Source of the DNA: Clostridiaceae bacterium
GTDB taxonomy: Bacteria; Bacillota; Clostridia; Peptostreptococcales; Natronincolaceae
Direction of reading: 5' to 3'
DNA: 64,000 nucleotides
Assembly: GCA_018432235.1 (NCBI GenBank)
Contig: JAHDLO010000017.1
Span: forward strand, 1 to 64,000
The notes under the pieces are model-generated. The model was not told where the DNA came from. It worked only from the letters and a program-made list of their open reading frames with translations, and did not search any database. Shown here piece after piece: positions 21,533-31,336 of the stretch (position 1 is its first letter; the number at the start of each line of letters is the position of its first letter). The position numbers were made by a program, and so were the translations under genes.

Positions 21533-23296
21533 ATGGATAACAAAGATGAAAGCGCTTTAGATATGCCCATGGCTATTCCAGATTTAATATATTTTTTTGA
21601 CAGGAATGGAGCCTTCTTGGATTATAGGGATGCAGAAAGCATTTTTTACAAGCCTTTAGTGGAATTAAAGGGGAAAAGCTTATATGATGTTCTTCCCAGA
21701 GATATTGCCAGCAGGATTATCTATCTATCTTCAAAGGCAATTGATTCAAGTGAAATTCAGGTATATGAGTACCAGGTAATGATAGGTGAATTTCTTCAGA
21801 CCTTTGAAAGCAGAATAAAAGCAAATGAACATGGCGAGGTTGTTGCTGTAATACGAGATATAACAAGCCGAAAAAGAGTTGAGGAGGAGCTCAAATATCA
21901 AAAACACTGCTTTGAGGCACTGTTTAAGTATTCCATGGATGCCATAGCCTTTTTAGATCGTAAACACAATATATTGGATGTTAATTCTGAATTTACAAAT
22001 CTCTTTAGCTATACTGCGGAAGAAATAAGAGGAAAAAGGCTGGATGATATTTTAGCTACTGGTGAATATAAAGTAGAGGCTGAAAACATTACAAAGACTG
22101 TACTTTTAGGCGAACCTGTTGCTGCAGAAGCAATTAGGAGAGCTAAGGATGGCAGAATGATTGACGTCAGCATAAAGGGTGTCCCGGTGCTGATAGACGG
22201 GGAGTTTGTTGCTGCCTATGGCATTTACAGTGACATAACAGATAGGAAAAGACATAATGAGAGACTACAGTACCTGAGCATGCATGATGCTTTAACTGGT
22301 CTTTATAATAGAGCTTTTTTTGATGAGAGCCTTCATCGTCTTGATACTCATAGGCAGCTGCCTTTAAGCATAGTGATGGCGGATATCAATGGGTTAAAGC
22401 TTGTAAATGATGCCTTTGGCCACAGCATAGGGGATCAGCTGCTGGCAAAGACTGCTGACGTGATTAAGGCTGTCTGTCGCAGTGAAGATATCGTATGCCG
22501 TTTAGGTGGCGACGAGTTTGCAATTATATTTCCAATAACCGAGGAGGATGTTGCAGAGAAGATTTGTGCAAGAATTAAAAATGCCTGCAACAAAACTGAG
22601 AATTTGCCCATTCCCTTAAGTATTTCACTGGGGGTTGCCACTAAAAATACTGGAGATGAAAACATTCACCAGGTAATAAAGCTGGCAGAGGAAAGAATGT
22701 ATAGAAATAAGCTGCTGGATAGCAAAAGCTCCAGAAGCTCTATTATATCCTCTTTACAGAAGACCCTGAGAGAAAAGACCCATGAAACTGAGGAGCACAG
22801 CAATAGAATGCAGCATTTGGCGTTGCTGATGGGCTCAGTTTTGGGGCTTTCCCGAAGTAACATGGATGAGCTGGTGCTTTTGGCAGCCTTACATGATTTA
22901 GGTAAGGTAGCGATACCCGATAACATTTTACTTAAAAAGCACAGTTTAACAAATGACGAATGGGAAACAATAAAAAAGCATCCTGAAATAGGTCACCGGA
23001 TAGCCCAGGCTACCCCAGAACTCATTCCTATAGCGGAGAAGATATTGGCCCACCATGAGAGATGGGACGGCAAGGGATACCCTCAGGGTTTAAAGGGAGA
23101 GGAAATTCCTCTTATAGCCCGTATCATATCTATAGTGGATGCCTTTGATGTCATGACAAACGGCAGACCCTATAAAATGGCTCTGAAGCCAATGGATGCA
23201 TTAGAGGAATTAAAGGCATGTGCAGGTTCTCAATTTGATCCACAGCTGGTGGAGATATTTGTATCGCTGGTAATGAAGGACTACTTAAGGGCGTAA
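21533..23296 (+). CDS. PAS-PAS-GGDEF-HD-GYP cyclic-di-GMP signalling protein
   Basis: A 587-residue cytosolic sensor. PAS domains span about 10-120 and 125-245. The diguanylate cyclase domain (about 250-390) has an intact RLGGDEFAI site. The HD-GYP phosphodiesterase domain (about 395-585) has HDLGK, HHERWDGKGYP and DAFDVMT. It could both make and break cyclic-di-GMP; which activity dominates cannot be told. There is no membrane segment, so the signal is internal. Twelve bases separate it from the next gene, suggesting cotranscription. Confidence 0.93.
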   Translation: MDNKDESALDMPMAIPDLIYFFDRNGAFLDYRDAESIFYKPLVELKGKSLYDVLPRDIASRIIYLSSKAIDSSEIQVYEYQVMIGEFLQTFESRIKANEHGEVVAVIRDITSRKRVEEELKYQKHCFEALFKYSMDAIAFLDRKHNILDVNSEFTNLFSYTAEEIRGKRLDDILATGEYKVEAENITKTVLLGEPVAAEAIRRAKDGRMIDVSIKGVPVLIDGEFVAAYGIYSDITDRKRHNERLQYLSMHDALTGLYNRAFFDESLHRLDTHRQLPLSIVMADINGLKLVNDAFGHSIGDQLLAKTADVIKAVCRSEDIVCRLGGDEFAIIFPITEEDVAEKICARIKNACNKTENLPIPLSISLGVATKNTGDENIHQVIKLAEERMYRNKLLDSKSSRSSIISSLQKTLREKTHETEEHSNRMQHLALLMGSVLGLSRSNMDELVLLAALHDLGKVAIPDNILLKKHSLTNDEWETIKKHPEIGHRIAQATPELIPIAEKILAHHERWDGKGYPQGLKGEEIPLIARIISIVDAFDVMTNGRPYKMALKPMDALEELKACAGSQFDPQLVEIFVSLVMKDYLRA

Positions 23297-23308
23297 AGGA
23301 GACATATC

Positions 23309-23908
23309 ATGTGTGGTAGATTTATATTTGATGGTGATATAGCGGACATAATTGAAAAGTATGAGATTCTTAAAAATAGCTTAGAAGCATACAGTATAGG
23401 CGAAATTTTTCCATCTAATAGCTTTCCGGTGGTGGTAAATAGAAGCGTTATGGAGTTGACCACCATGAACTGGGGCTTTTCAGCCAGCTACTTAAAGGGT
23501 CTGGTTATAAATGCTAGGGGAGAGACGGTCAACGAAAAGCCAATGTTTAAAAAGCTGCTGACTCATCATAGATGTATCATTCCTGCTACAGGATATTTCG
23601 AGTGGAAGGCATTGGCGGGCAAGAAAAGAAAGCACCTTATTGCCCAGGACTCAGGAGAGATTTTTTCTATGGCTGGACTCTACGGAGAATTTATAGACAG
23701 CAAGGGAAGCGGCTATATGGGCTTTACCATAATTACCACTGATGCTGCCCCTGACGTGGTGCATATACATGATAGAATGCCGGTAATTCTCAACATGGAG
23801 GAGGTCAAGGCGTGGTTGAACCCCGAATATCAGGATATTTATGGAATTAAAGCAATGCTGAAGCCCTATTGCAGTACGGCAGCTCCCCTCAAGGTACAGG
23901 AGCTATAG
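23309..23908 (+). CDS. SRAP-domain abasic-site shield protein (YedK/HMCES family)
   Basis: A 199-residue SOS-response-associated peptidase family protein. It begins MCGRF, so after removal of methionine Cys2 is the N-terminal nucleophile that crosslinks to abasic sites in single-stranded DNA. The expected NARGETV, GYFEWK and HDRMPVIL motifs carrying Asn, Glu and His are present. The start follows AAAGGAGACA. It is a little shorter than E. coli YedK but complete. Confidence 0.92.
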   Translation: MCGRFIFDGDIADIIEKYEILKNSLEAYSIGEIFPSNSFPVVVNRSVMELTTMNWGFSASYLKGLVINARGETVNEKPMFKKLLTHHRCIIPATGYFEWKALAGKKRKHLIAQDSGEIFSMAGLYGEFIDSKGSGYMGFTIITTDAAPDVVHIHDRMPVILNMEEVKAWLNPEYQDIYGIKAMLKPYCSTAAPLKVQEL

Positions 23909-23941
23909 ACAGCAGATGGCTTGAAAATTTTGTGCAAAACT

Positions 23942-23962
23942 AAACCCTTCGGGTTTTTTTTT
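23942..23962 (+). terminator. Terminator after the SRAP gene
   Basis: AAACCC, loop TTC, GGGTTT, then a long T run. Confidence 0.85.
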
Positions 23963-24071
23963 ACTTATATGCACAACTAAATAAAATTAATGAAGGAAAA
24001 GAATGGAAAACACAGCCCCTTTTATGATACTATAATGCTGAATAGTAATTTAGAGGGGGATAGCGTGAAAA

Positions 24072-25190
24072 ATGAAGGATACTTCTATCGAAATGATATT
24101 AAGATTTACAATTTTTCTATGGGTCTTAATGGGCACAATCGTGACCATGAGCACTTTATCTCCCCTTTATTTGATAATTGTACTATTGTTAATGCTTAAT
24201 ACTCAGCTGAGGACAACTTTGCTCAAAAATAAGGGCTTTCTGGCATCCCTGCTGCTAGACAGCTGCCTTATAGCCTTTTTATGCTATAAATTTCAGGGCT
24301 TCAGCTATATATTTTACTACATACCCATTATAAACGCCTTGTTTTTTCTAAATAAGGAGGGGAGCTATATAGCTCTTTTTAACGGCCTGTTGCTTCTCTT
24401 TTCGCTAAGGGAGGCAAGGGCAGAGGCTATTGTCCTCAATATGACCTTGATTATCATAATAGCTGTGTTGCTATGGCAGTATAGAGGCCTAATTGAAAAA
24501 ATTAAAAATATTGAGTATTTATATGATGAAAATAGAAGATACAGCTATGATGTCGAGATTGCAAAAATTCGGCTGGAGGAATATGCCCAGCGGGTAGAGC
24601 AGCTGACTCAGCTGAAGGAGCGAGAGCGGATATCCATTGAAATCCATGATACTATAGGGCATCGTTTAACTGCATTATTAATGCAAATGGAGGCGGCTTC
24701 TCAGCTGATGGCGGTTGATTTTACCGAGGGGAAGCGTATTTTTACATCTGCGATAGCACAGCTTAGGGAGAGTATTGATATCCTCAGGGCAACGGTTAAA
24801 AATATTAGACCTAAGGAATTCAACGGCATTATAACCCTTCAGGAAATTATCAATGAATGTAGGACAGCCACCGGCTTGAGCATAATTTATGAAATACATG
24901 GCATACCCTTTAAGCTGGTCCCTATAACTGAGATGACCCTATGTAAAAACCTTCAAGAATCGATAACAAATGCCATTAGGCATGGTGCACCGAGGAAGAT
25001 AATGGTAAGCTTAACTTATACAGAAAAAGAGATTATTTTGTCCGTAAAGGATGATGGCAAAGGCAACTCCAGGATAACTAAGGGGATGGGACTAACAGCT
25101 ATGGAGGAGAGGGTTGCACTGTTAGGAGGTTATATAAACTATAATTTAGCGGATGGCTTTGAAACCATCAGCTACATACCCGTTATATAG
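24072..25190 (+). CDS. NarL-type sensor histidine kinase
   Basis: A 372-residue membrane kinase. The first about 150 residues hold several hydrophobic segments with little outside the membrane. A coiled linker leads to the HisKA_3 phosphoacceptor ISIEIHDTIGHRL (His192), then an ATPase domain with NAIRHGAP and DDGKGN. Intramembrane-sensing layouts like this are common next to exporter genes and often respond to envelope damage or antimicrobials. The response regulator starts 12 bases later. Confidence 0.9.
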   Translation: MKDTSIEMILRFTIFLWVLMGTIVTMSTLSPLYLIIVLLLMLNTQLRTTLLKNKGFLASLLLDSCLIAFLCYKFQGFSYIFYYIPIINALFFLNKEGSYIALFNGLLLLFSLREARAEAIVLNMTLIIIIAVLLWQYRGLIEKIKNIEYLYDENRRYSYDVEIAKIRLEEYAQRVEQLTQLKERERISIEIHDTIGHRLTALLMQMEAASQLMAVDFTEGKRIFTSAIAQLRESIDILRATVKNIRPKEFNGIITLQEIINECRTATGLSIIYEIHGIPFKLVPITEMTLCKNLQESITNAIRHGAPRKIMVSLTYTEKEIILSVKDDGKGNSRITKGMGLTAMEERVALLGGYINYNLADGFETISYIPVI

Positions 25191-25202
25191 AGGAGGATAC
25201 CA

Positions 25203-25841
25203 ATGCGTATAAGAATAATTATTGTTGATGATGATGAATTGATTTGTAGCAGCTTAAAAATTATATTGGAGATGACAAATGAAATCGAGGTTGCAGCTAC
25301 CTTGTCTAATGGGGATGAGGCTATGGGTTATCTTAAGGAGACGGGAGGAATTGACGTTATCTTGATGGATATAAGGATGCCGGTATGTGATGGTGTTTTA
25401 GCCACAAAAAGGATAATGGAAGCCTTTCCTGAAAGTAAAATCATAATGCTTACAACCTTCGATGATGACAGGTTTATATTTGAGGCCTTGAAGAATGGTG
25501 CAAAGGGCTATCTATTGAAAAATGTAACTCCTGATAAGCTCATTGAGGGTATAAGGGTGGTGTATCATGGTAGTATGCTGCTGCACCCCAATGCTGCTGC
25601 AAAGGTGACAGATATGCTATCTAAAAAGAGGACAATTAGCTTTAGTGAGTATGGGATTACTGAAACAGAGATGGAGATAATAAGGTATATTGCCGATGGC
25701 TTAACTAATAAAGGCATCGCAGAAAGGGTGTTTTTAAGCGAGGGCACTGTAAAGAACAAAATATCTGAAGTGCTGGATAAACTGCAATTGAGAGACAGGA
25801 CACAAATAGCGATCTTTTATCTTAAGGGGGGAAGGCTGTAG
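25203..25841 (+). CDS. NarL/FixJ-family response regulator
   Basis: A 212-residue regulator. The receiver domain has the acidic pocket VDDDE, phosphorylation site LMDIRMP and conserved LLKN. The C-terminal LuxR-type helix-turn-helix is ITETEMEIIRYIADGLTNKGIA followed by SEGTVKNKI. Start ATG follows AGAGGAGGA. Partner of the kinase upstream; the ABC genes downstream, after a terminator, are the likely target. Confidence 0.94.
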   Translation: MRIRIIIVDDDELICSSLKIILEMTNEIEVAATLSNGDEAMGYLKETGGIDVILMDIRMPVCDGVLATKRIMEAFPESKIIMLTTFDDDRFIFEALKNGAKGYLLKNVTPDKLIEGIRVVYHGSMLLHPNAAAKVTDMLSKKRTISFSEYGITETEMEIIRYIADGLTNKGIAERVFLSEGTVKNKISEVLDKLQLRDRTQIAIFYLKGGRL

Positions 25842-25869
25842 GGCCCATATTCTTCCATTACAAGGCCGT

Positions 25870-25897
25870 AGCCTTCTATCCAATAGAGGCTTTTTTT
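25870..25897 (+). terminator. Terminator after the two-component genes
   Basis: AGCCTTCTAT pairs with ATAGAGGCT (one bulge), followed by seven Ts. It separates the regulators from the ABC operon. Confidence 0.75.
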
Positions 25898-26010
25898 GTT
25901 TTTTTGAGATGACTTAAGTCATTTGAAACAATGACCTTGGGCTATGGTAAAGCTATTTATGATTATATAGAATAGTAGTATAGAATAAGCATAAAAGGGG
26001 TGTTGAGGGT

Positions 26011-26946
26011 ATGTCATATATTGAGCTTGCGTCGGTAATTAAGAGATATGGTCATGCTATAGCTGTAGATAATATCAGCTTGACTATTGAAAAGGGAGAA
26101 ATTTTTGGATTGCTGGGACCAAATGGTGCAGGTAAAAGCACAACCATAAAGGTGCTGGTGGGGCTGTTGAAGCAAAACAGCGGCGATATTTTTATAGACG
26201 GAGTTGATATCAAGAGCGCTCCGTTAGAAACCAAGAAAAAGATGGGCTTTGTTCCTCAGGATTTAGCCTTCTATGATGGCTTATCGGCATTGGAGAATAT
26301 TTCGTATTTTGCCAGCCTGTACGGGGTTAAGGGCAGCAGACTCAAGGAGCTGACAGATGAAGCATTGGCCTTTACTGGCCTCTATGAAAAACGAAGGGAG
26401 AAGCCCAAGAAGTTTTCAGGAGGTATGAAAAGACGTCTAAACATAGCCTGTGCCATAGCACATCAACCGGAAATAATCATAATGGATGAGCCTACAGTGG
26501 GTATAGACCCTCAGTCCAGAAACCATATTTTAAATTCTGTTAAGGAGTTGAATCATAGGGGATCAACAATAATATATACAAGCCATTACATGGAGGAGGT
26601 TGAAAGTCTGTGCCATAGAGTCGGAATTATAGATTATGGAAAATTAATTGCCTGTGGTAAAAAGGAGGAGCTGAAAAGGCTTGCCAGAACAGAAGAAAAA
26701 ATCGTTATTGAAATGAATGAAATTAATTATGGTGTGCTGGAGGCATTAAAGGAAATCGATGGGGTTTCAAATATCATTGTGGAGGACAATGTGCTGGATA
26801 TAATGACCCTTAATCCACAGACAAAGATACAAGAGGTTTTGGAGACATTATCTGGAAAGGGTATAGCTGTAAGAAACATAAGCCTTAAGGAAACAGACCT
26901 AGAGGGCATTTTTCTGGAGCTTACTGGACGAAGGCTAAGGGATTAG
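26011..26946 (+). CDS. ABC transporter ATP-binding protein
   Basis: A 311-residue ATPase with Walker A GPNGAGKST, signature SGGMKRR, Walker B IIIMDEP and the switch histidine in TSHYMEEVE. The C-terminal 80 residues form the small extra domain typical of antibiotic or lipid exporters of the ABC-2/CcmA type. The start follows AAAGGGGTGTTGAGGG. First gene of a three-gene exporter with two different permeases. Confidence 0.93.
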   Translation: MSYIELASVIKRYGHAIAVDNISLTIEKGEIFGLLGPNGAGKSTTIKVLVGLLKQNSGDIFIDGVDIKSAPLETKKKMGFVPQDLAFYDGLSALENISYFASLYGVKGSRLKELTDEALAFTGLYEKRREKPKKFSGGMKRRLNIACAIAHQPEIIIMDEPTVGIDPQSRNHILNSVKELNHRGSTIIYTSHYMEEVESLCHRVGIIDYGKLIACGKKEELKRLARTEEKIVIEMNEINYGVLEALKEIDGVSNIIVEDNVLDIMTLNPQTKIQEVLETLSGKGIAVRNISLKETDLEGIFLELTGRRLRD

Positions 26947-26962
26947 GTGGGGAGGAATGTTT

Positions 26963-27745
26963 ATGATTATAAAGGTGGCTTTAAAAAGCATTAAGCTTAT
27001 GTTTAAAAATGGTGTCGTACTACCTCTGCTTATTGGTCTCCCGCTATCACAAATATTTTTGATAAAGAAAATGATGGAGGTGGTAGTCCCCTCGAGCCAG
27101 CAGATGCTCCATAGTAGTATTATGGCGGTTGTATATGTTAATCAGGGTATTGAGAATACAATGTCCCAGAGTTATGCTGCCTCATTGCTGGTTATGTTTA
27201 TCCTCATAACGGGGATAATGGCCTCATCGTTTTTGATTAATGAAAAGGAGCAAAAAACTATGATGCGGGTATTTTCAACACCGATAAAAAAGCTAGAGTA
27301 TATATTGGGAAATCTACTGGGGCATTCGGTATTTATGCTATGCATTGCACTTTCTATAATTTTCATCACCAAGTTTGCTATGGCAATTGACTGGGGTAAT
27401 TCCCTGCTGTGGATTTTAATAGTGACCATGCTGGTTATATTTGTAGCCATTACTATGGGATATTGCTTTGCTGCCATATTCAGCAAGCCAAAGCTGGCAA
27501 ATGGCATAATGTCCTTTGTGGTTGTGGTAATGACCTTTTTAAGCGGAGGCCTAACCTTTAATGGTGCCTTTGGAGGTCTAAATCAGTTTACGATAAATAA
27601 ATGGGGCTTTGAGGCATACCTTGCATTAATGAGGGGAGAGTCCTTCAGTGCCATAAGGCTTAATTTAATTGTACTATTGGCCTTAGGGATAGCCTTTACT
27701 CTTATTGCAGCCTTTGCCTTCAGGAGGGAGAATGCTTATGAATAG
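26963..27745 (+). CDS. ABC-2 type permease, first subunit
   Basis: About 260 residues with six hydrophobic segments and the conserved EKEQKTMMRVFSTP segment typical of ABC-2 permeases. ATG 26963 is seven bases after GGGGAGG; ATG 26957 is too close. It overlaps the next permease by eight bases. Confidence 0.88.
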   Translation: MIIKVALKSIKLMFKNGVVLPLLIGLPLSQIFLIKKMMEVVVPSSQQMLHSSIMAVVYVNQGIENTMSQSYAASLLVMFILITGIMASSFLINEKEQKTMMRVFSTPIKKLEYILGNLLGHSVFMLCIALSIIFITKFAMAIDWGNSLLWILIVTMLVIFVAITMGYCFAAIFSKPKLANGIMSFVVVVMTFLSGGLTFNGAFGGLNQFTINKWGFEAYLALMRGESFSAIRLNLIVLLALGIAFTLIAAFAFRRENAYE

Positions 27746-28760
27746 TATTAATATTGCACTTAATGTTTTGAGAAGATTATCCAAGGAAAAGGCAATGCTA
27801 TTATATCTATTGGTACTCCCCCTTCTAGCAGGTATTCTAGTGACAGCCATCAATAGTAATAATGGTGTAAAATTAGGGATTGTAGATAGGGGTGAATATA
27901 AGAGGCTTGCAGAGGAGCTACAGGCCTCAGGGGGCTATAGCATCAAATATATAGCTGAAACTGAGGCACATCAGCTTGTTGAGGATGGAAAAATAAAAAT
28001 AGCAATTAAAGTTGAGGAGGCATCTAATCCAGAGGATAGCAAACCCTTCACGGTCTATAGCTCAGCAGGCGATACCATAGACCTTTTAAAGCTGGAAGGT
28101 GCATTAAACAGCTATCTTAGCACAGGAAGAATTCCAGCGGCTCAGGTCTCAAAGGGGGAGCAGCTGGAGGACAGAATGGCATTAGGATTTTTGACAATGT
28201 TTATGCTGATGTTCATATCCACTGTAGTAGGCACAATATTGGAGGACAGGCGGGAGAAGACCATGATGCGTACCTTTAGTGGTCCGATAAAATCCGTTGA
28301 TTTTGTCTTGGGACATCTGATGGTAAATGTCTTTATAGGTATCATACAGATCGTATTATTTCTACTAATCACAAAGTACGTCATCAGGGTGGATTGGCAG
28401 CTATCACTGGTGAAGATATTTGGTATCATGCTGGCATTTTTAATTACTGCAGTTGGAATGACAATAGGATTAACGGCAATTACAAAAAATCAGGATAAAT
28501 ATAGCGTTATAAATACACTAATGACTGTTTCAACATGTACTCTTGGGGGAAGCTTTTTTCCCGCCAGTTTTATGCCTGAGGGCTTGCAAAGAGTATCGTA
28601 TTTAGTTCCGCAGTATTGGGCTATGGATATGTATGATATTTTAGTGTCAGGAGGGAGCTTTAAGGATATTCAAGTAAATATTATCATTTTGCTGCTTATT
28701 GGCTGTGTTTTATTTAGTTTTGGCGTTAAAATTTTAAAACCAATGGAGGCTGATCTGTAG
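27738..28760 (+). CDS. ABC-2 type permease, second subunit
   Basis: About 340 residues. One membrane helix (about 17-37), an outer domain of about 120 residues, then five more helices, with EDRREKTMMRTFSGP as the family signature. The start at 27738 follows AGGAGGGAG and overlaps the stop of the first permease. The large extracellular loop separates it from its shorter partner; together they should form a heterodimeric exporter. Confidence 0.88.
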   Translation: MNSINIALNVLRRLSKEKAMLLYLLVLPLLAGILVTAINSNNGVKLGIVDRGEYKRLAEELQASGGYSIKYIAETEAHQLVEDGKIKIAIKVEEASNPEDSKPFTVYSSAGDTIDLLKLEGALNSYLSTGRIPAAQVSKGEQLEDRMALGFLTMFMLMFISTVVGTILEDRREKTMMRTFSGPIKSVDFVLGHLMVNVFIGIIQIVLFLLITKYVIRVDWQLSLVKIFGIMLAFLITAVGMTIGLTAITKNQDKYSVINTLMTVSTCTLGGSFFPASFMPEGLQRVSYLVPQYWAMDMYDILVSGGSFKDIQVNIIILLLIGCVLFSFGVKILKPMEADL

Positions 28761-28834
28761 CATGTTAAAATGTCTATCCACTCGTAATAATGGTGACGAT
28801 AATAAATAAGAATTCTTTATTGAAATATTGTAAT

Positions 28835-28854
28835 ATTGACAAAACATTGTCAAT
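28835..28854 (+). promoter_or_regulatory. Inverted repeat upstream of the molybdenum hydroxylase operon
   Basis: Perfect ATTGACA-N6-TGTCAAT, 88 bases before the first start codon. TTGACA could itself be a -35 box, with a poor AAATAT -10. Operator role is inference. Confidence 0.5.
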
Positions 28855-28941
28855 AACAAAATATTCCGAAAATATAGAAAAATTAACAAAGAAATGCTAT
28901 CATTAAATTAGAAACAAAAAATCCTTGTCAGGGGGGATTGT

Positions 28942-31311
28942 ATGTTTTACTCTTCGATCGGAAAACCCATCATAAGGAAGGATGGCATCGAAAAGATTAA
29001 TGGTAGCATAAAGTATGTCAATGATTACACCTATTCTGGGGTATTGTATGCCGCAATAAAAACCAGTGTACTATCACATGGAAAAATAAAATCAATCGAC
29101 ACCAGAAAAGCCTCACAGCTCTCTGGTGTCAGAGCGATACTGACGGGGGAGGATTATCCAATTTTGCAGGGCTGCTATTTAAAGGATAAGCCTCCCTTGG
29201 CTGTGGATAAGGTCAGATACTACGGAGAGCCGGTTGCTGCCGTAGTGGCAGATACCTTTGAGGAAGCCGCCGCCGCTGCAGAGGAAATCAAGATAGAATA
29301 TGAACCGCTGCCCCTTGTAAAAAATGCCAGAGATGCATCCAACAAAGGAGCACCACTTCTTCATGAAAATCTTGGAAAATATTCTTACAAGGACACGATA
29401 CAACCGGAGAAAAACTCAAATATTGCCAACCATACTAAAATACGCAAAGGCAATATCGTATCAGGCTTTGAAAATTCTGACGTAATAATCGAAGCCAGCC
29501 TGTCGATTCCCTCTGGGGATCATGCCGCTATGGAGCCCAGGACCACTATTGCAGAAATAAGGTCTGACGGACAGGTTGTAATACACACTTCAACACAAAC
29601 CCCCTTTCTGGTTAGAAAGCTATTAAGCACATATTTTAAGATTCCCGTTAAAAGGATAACCATAATTGCACCGCCATTAGGCGGAGGCTTTGGCGGTAAG
29701 GCAGGCATTCAATTGGAGGCTCTGGCTTATCTGCTATCAAGAGCTGTCGGAGGAAGACCTGTCAAAATTGCCAACACAAGAGAAGCCGATTTGCTAATGT
29801 CTGCAGGTAGAAATGGCATGGAGGCAACCATAAGGCTGGGAAGCACTCTGGAGGGGAGACTGCAGGCTGCGGAGCTAATGTATTATTTTGATTGTGGTGC
29901 ATATGCAGACTATGTAGTAAAGATAAGCAGAGCTGCTGCTATAGCCTGTACAGGGCCATATCATATTCCAAATGTATGGTGTGATTCCTTATGCGTATAT
30001 ACAAACAAGCCATATGGCACAGCCTATAGAGGCTATGGCCATACGGAGCTGACCTTTGCAGTTGAGAGGGGAATGGACATATTAGCTAAAAAATTGGGGA
30101 TGGATCCACTGCGGCTGCGGCTGATTAATGCAATTGAAGCCGGAGATACCACGCCATGCCTAAATACAATGGAAGATAATGATGGCAATCTGAGACGATG
30201 TCTGGAGAGGGCTGCAGATTTAATTAATTGGCAAGATGGCGGTGTTAAATGGGTAGATGAGTATACTATTAGAGCAAGTGGCATATCTGCACTTTGGAAG
30301 GCCACCATTATATCCTTGAATACTGGGGATAATGCACTTGTTTCCGTTGATGAAGATGGCAGCGTTAATCTCCATTGTGGCGTAATGGAGCTAGGTCAGG
30401 GAACTAAGACTGCATTGGCTCAAATAGCAGCAGAGGTTCTTAGGATTTCTACGGATAATGTAAAGGTTTTCATGCCTGTGAATACTGATACCTCACCATA
30501 TGATTGGGCAACTGTAGGCAGCCGAAGCCTCTTTATGGCAGGGAAGGCTGTCATAGAGGCTGCAGAGGATGCTTTAAACCAGCTTTTAGATAGAGCTTCA
30601 AATCTGTTTAAACTGCCGAAGGAGGCACTGGATTACGGTGGAGGTAGGGTATTTGTTAAGGCAAAGCCAGACATTTACATTGATTTTATAAAGTTAGCTG
30701 GCGGAGAGGGGCTTGAGGGAAATATCATATCAAGAAATCAGATTATAGGCAGAGGCAACTATAAAATGCAGCACAAGTATGAGATAGATCCGGAAACCGG
30801 TGAAGGCAGAGCCACAATTTGGACCCTTGGGGCAGAAGCGGTGGAGGTGGAGGTAAATATTGAGGATTTTAGCTTCAAAGTATTGAGGGCTGCTTGTGTC
30901 ATGGATGTAGGAAAGGTCATTAATCCTGAGTTGGCACGGGGGCAGGTAGTGGGGAGTATGGCTATGGCATTGGGGATGGCCACTACAGAAAGCTTTAACT
31001 TCAATAAAGGCCTGCAGGTGCTGAACGGAAGCTTACGGAGCTATAAAGTACTGAGGTTGGGGGAAGAACCGGAATATCTGGTGGAATTCATTGAGACACC
31101 TCAGGTGGATGGACCCTATGGTGCCAGAGGATTGGGGGAGCAGGCCGCCATAGGCATTCCTGCAGCTGTAGCCAATGCCCTCTCCACAGCCCTAGGCACG
31201 GAATTAAATAGGCTGCCCTTGGTTCCTGAGGCGCTTTGGCGGAGCAAATATCCTATGGAGGAAGCCAATGCTATCGGTATTACGGAAGGTATTGCTCTAA
31301 AGCTTAAGTAA
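28942..31311 (+). CDS. Xanthine dehydrogenase family, molybdopterin-binding subunit
   Basis: A 789-residue large subunit of a molybdenum hydroxylase. The cofactor loop GGGFGGK lies at about residues 247-253 and the catalytic glutamate in GARGLGE is Glu733. The substrate is not fixed by these motifs; purines are one option, other N-heterocycles or aldehydes are equally possible. FAD and [2Fe-2S] subunits follow. The ATG start follows CAGGGGGG. The MogA-like gene at 59443 could help make the cofactor. Confidence 0.9.
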   Translation: MFYSSIGKPIIRKDGIEKINGSIKYVNDYTYSGVLYAAIKTSVLSHGKIKSIDTRKASQLSGVRAILTGEDYPILQGCYLKDKPPLAVDKVRYYGEPVAAVVADTFEEAAAAAEEIKIEYEPLPLVKNARDASNKGAPLLHENLGKYSYKDTIQPEKNSNIANHTKIRKGNIVSGFENSDVIIEASLSIPSGDHAAMEPRTTIAEIRSDGQVVIHTSTQTPFLVRKLLSTYFKIPVKRITIIAPPLGGGFGGKAGIQLEALAYLLSRAVGGRPVKIANTREADLLMSAGRNGMEATIRLGSTLEGRLQAAELMYYFDCGAYADYVVKISRAAAIACTGPYHIPNVWCDSLCVYTNKPYGTAYRGYGHTELTFAVERGMDILAKKLGMDPLRLRLINAIEAGDTTPCLNTMEDNDGNLRRCLERAADLINWQDGGVKWVDEYTIRASGISALWKATIISLNTGDNALVSVDEDGSVNLHCGVMELGQGTKTALAQIAAEVLRISTDNVKVFMPVNTDTSPYDWATVGSRSLFMAGKAVIEAAEDALNQLLDRASNLFKLPKEALDYGGGRVFVKAKPDIYIDFIKLAGGEGLEGNIISRNQIIGRGNYKMQHKYEIDPETGEGRATIWTLGAEAVEVEVNIEDFSFKVLRAACVMDVGKVINPELARGQVVGSMAMALGMATTESFNFNKGLQVLNGSLRSYKVLRLGEEPEYLVEFIETPQVDGPYGARGLGEQAAIGIPAAVANALSTALGTELNRLPLVPEALWRSKYPMEEANAIGITEGIALKLK

Positions 31312-31336
31312 AACCAGAAGGCGAAAGGAGGATAAT

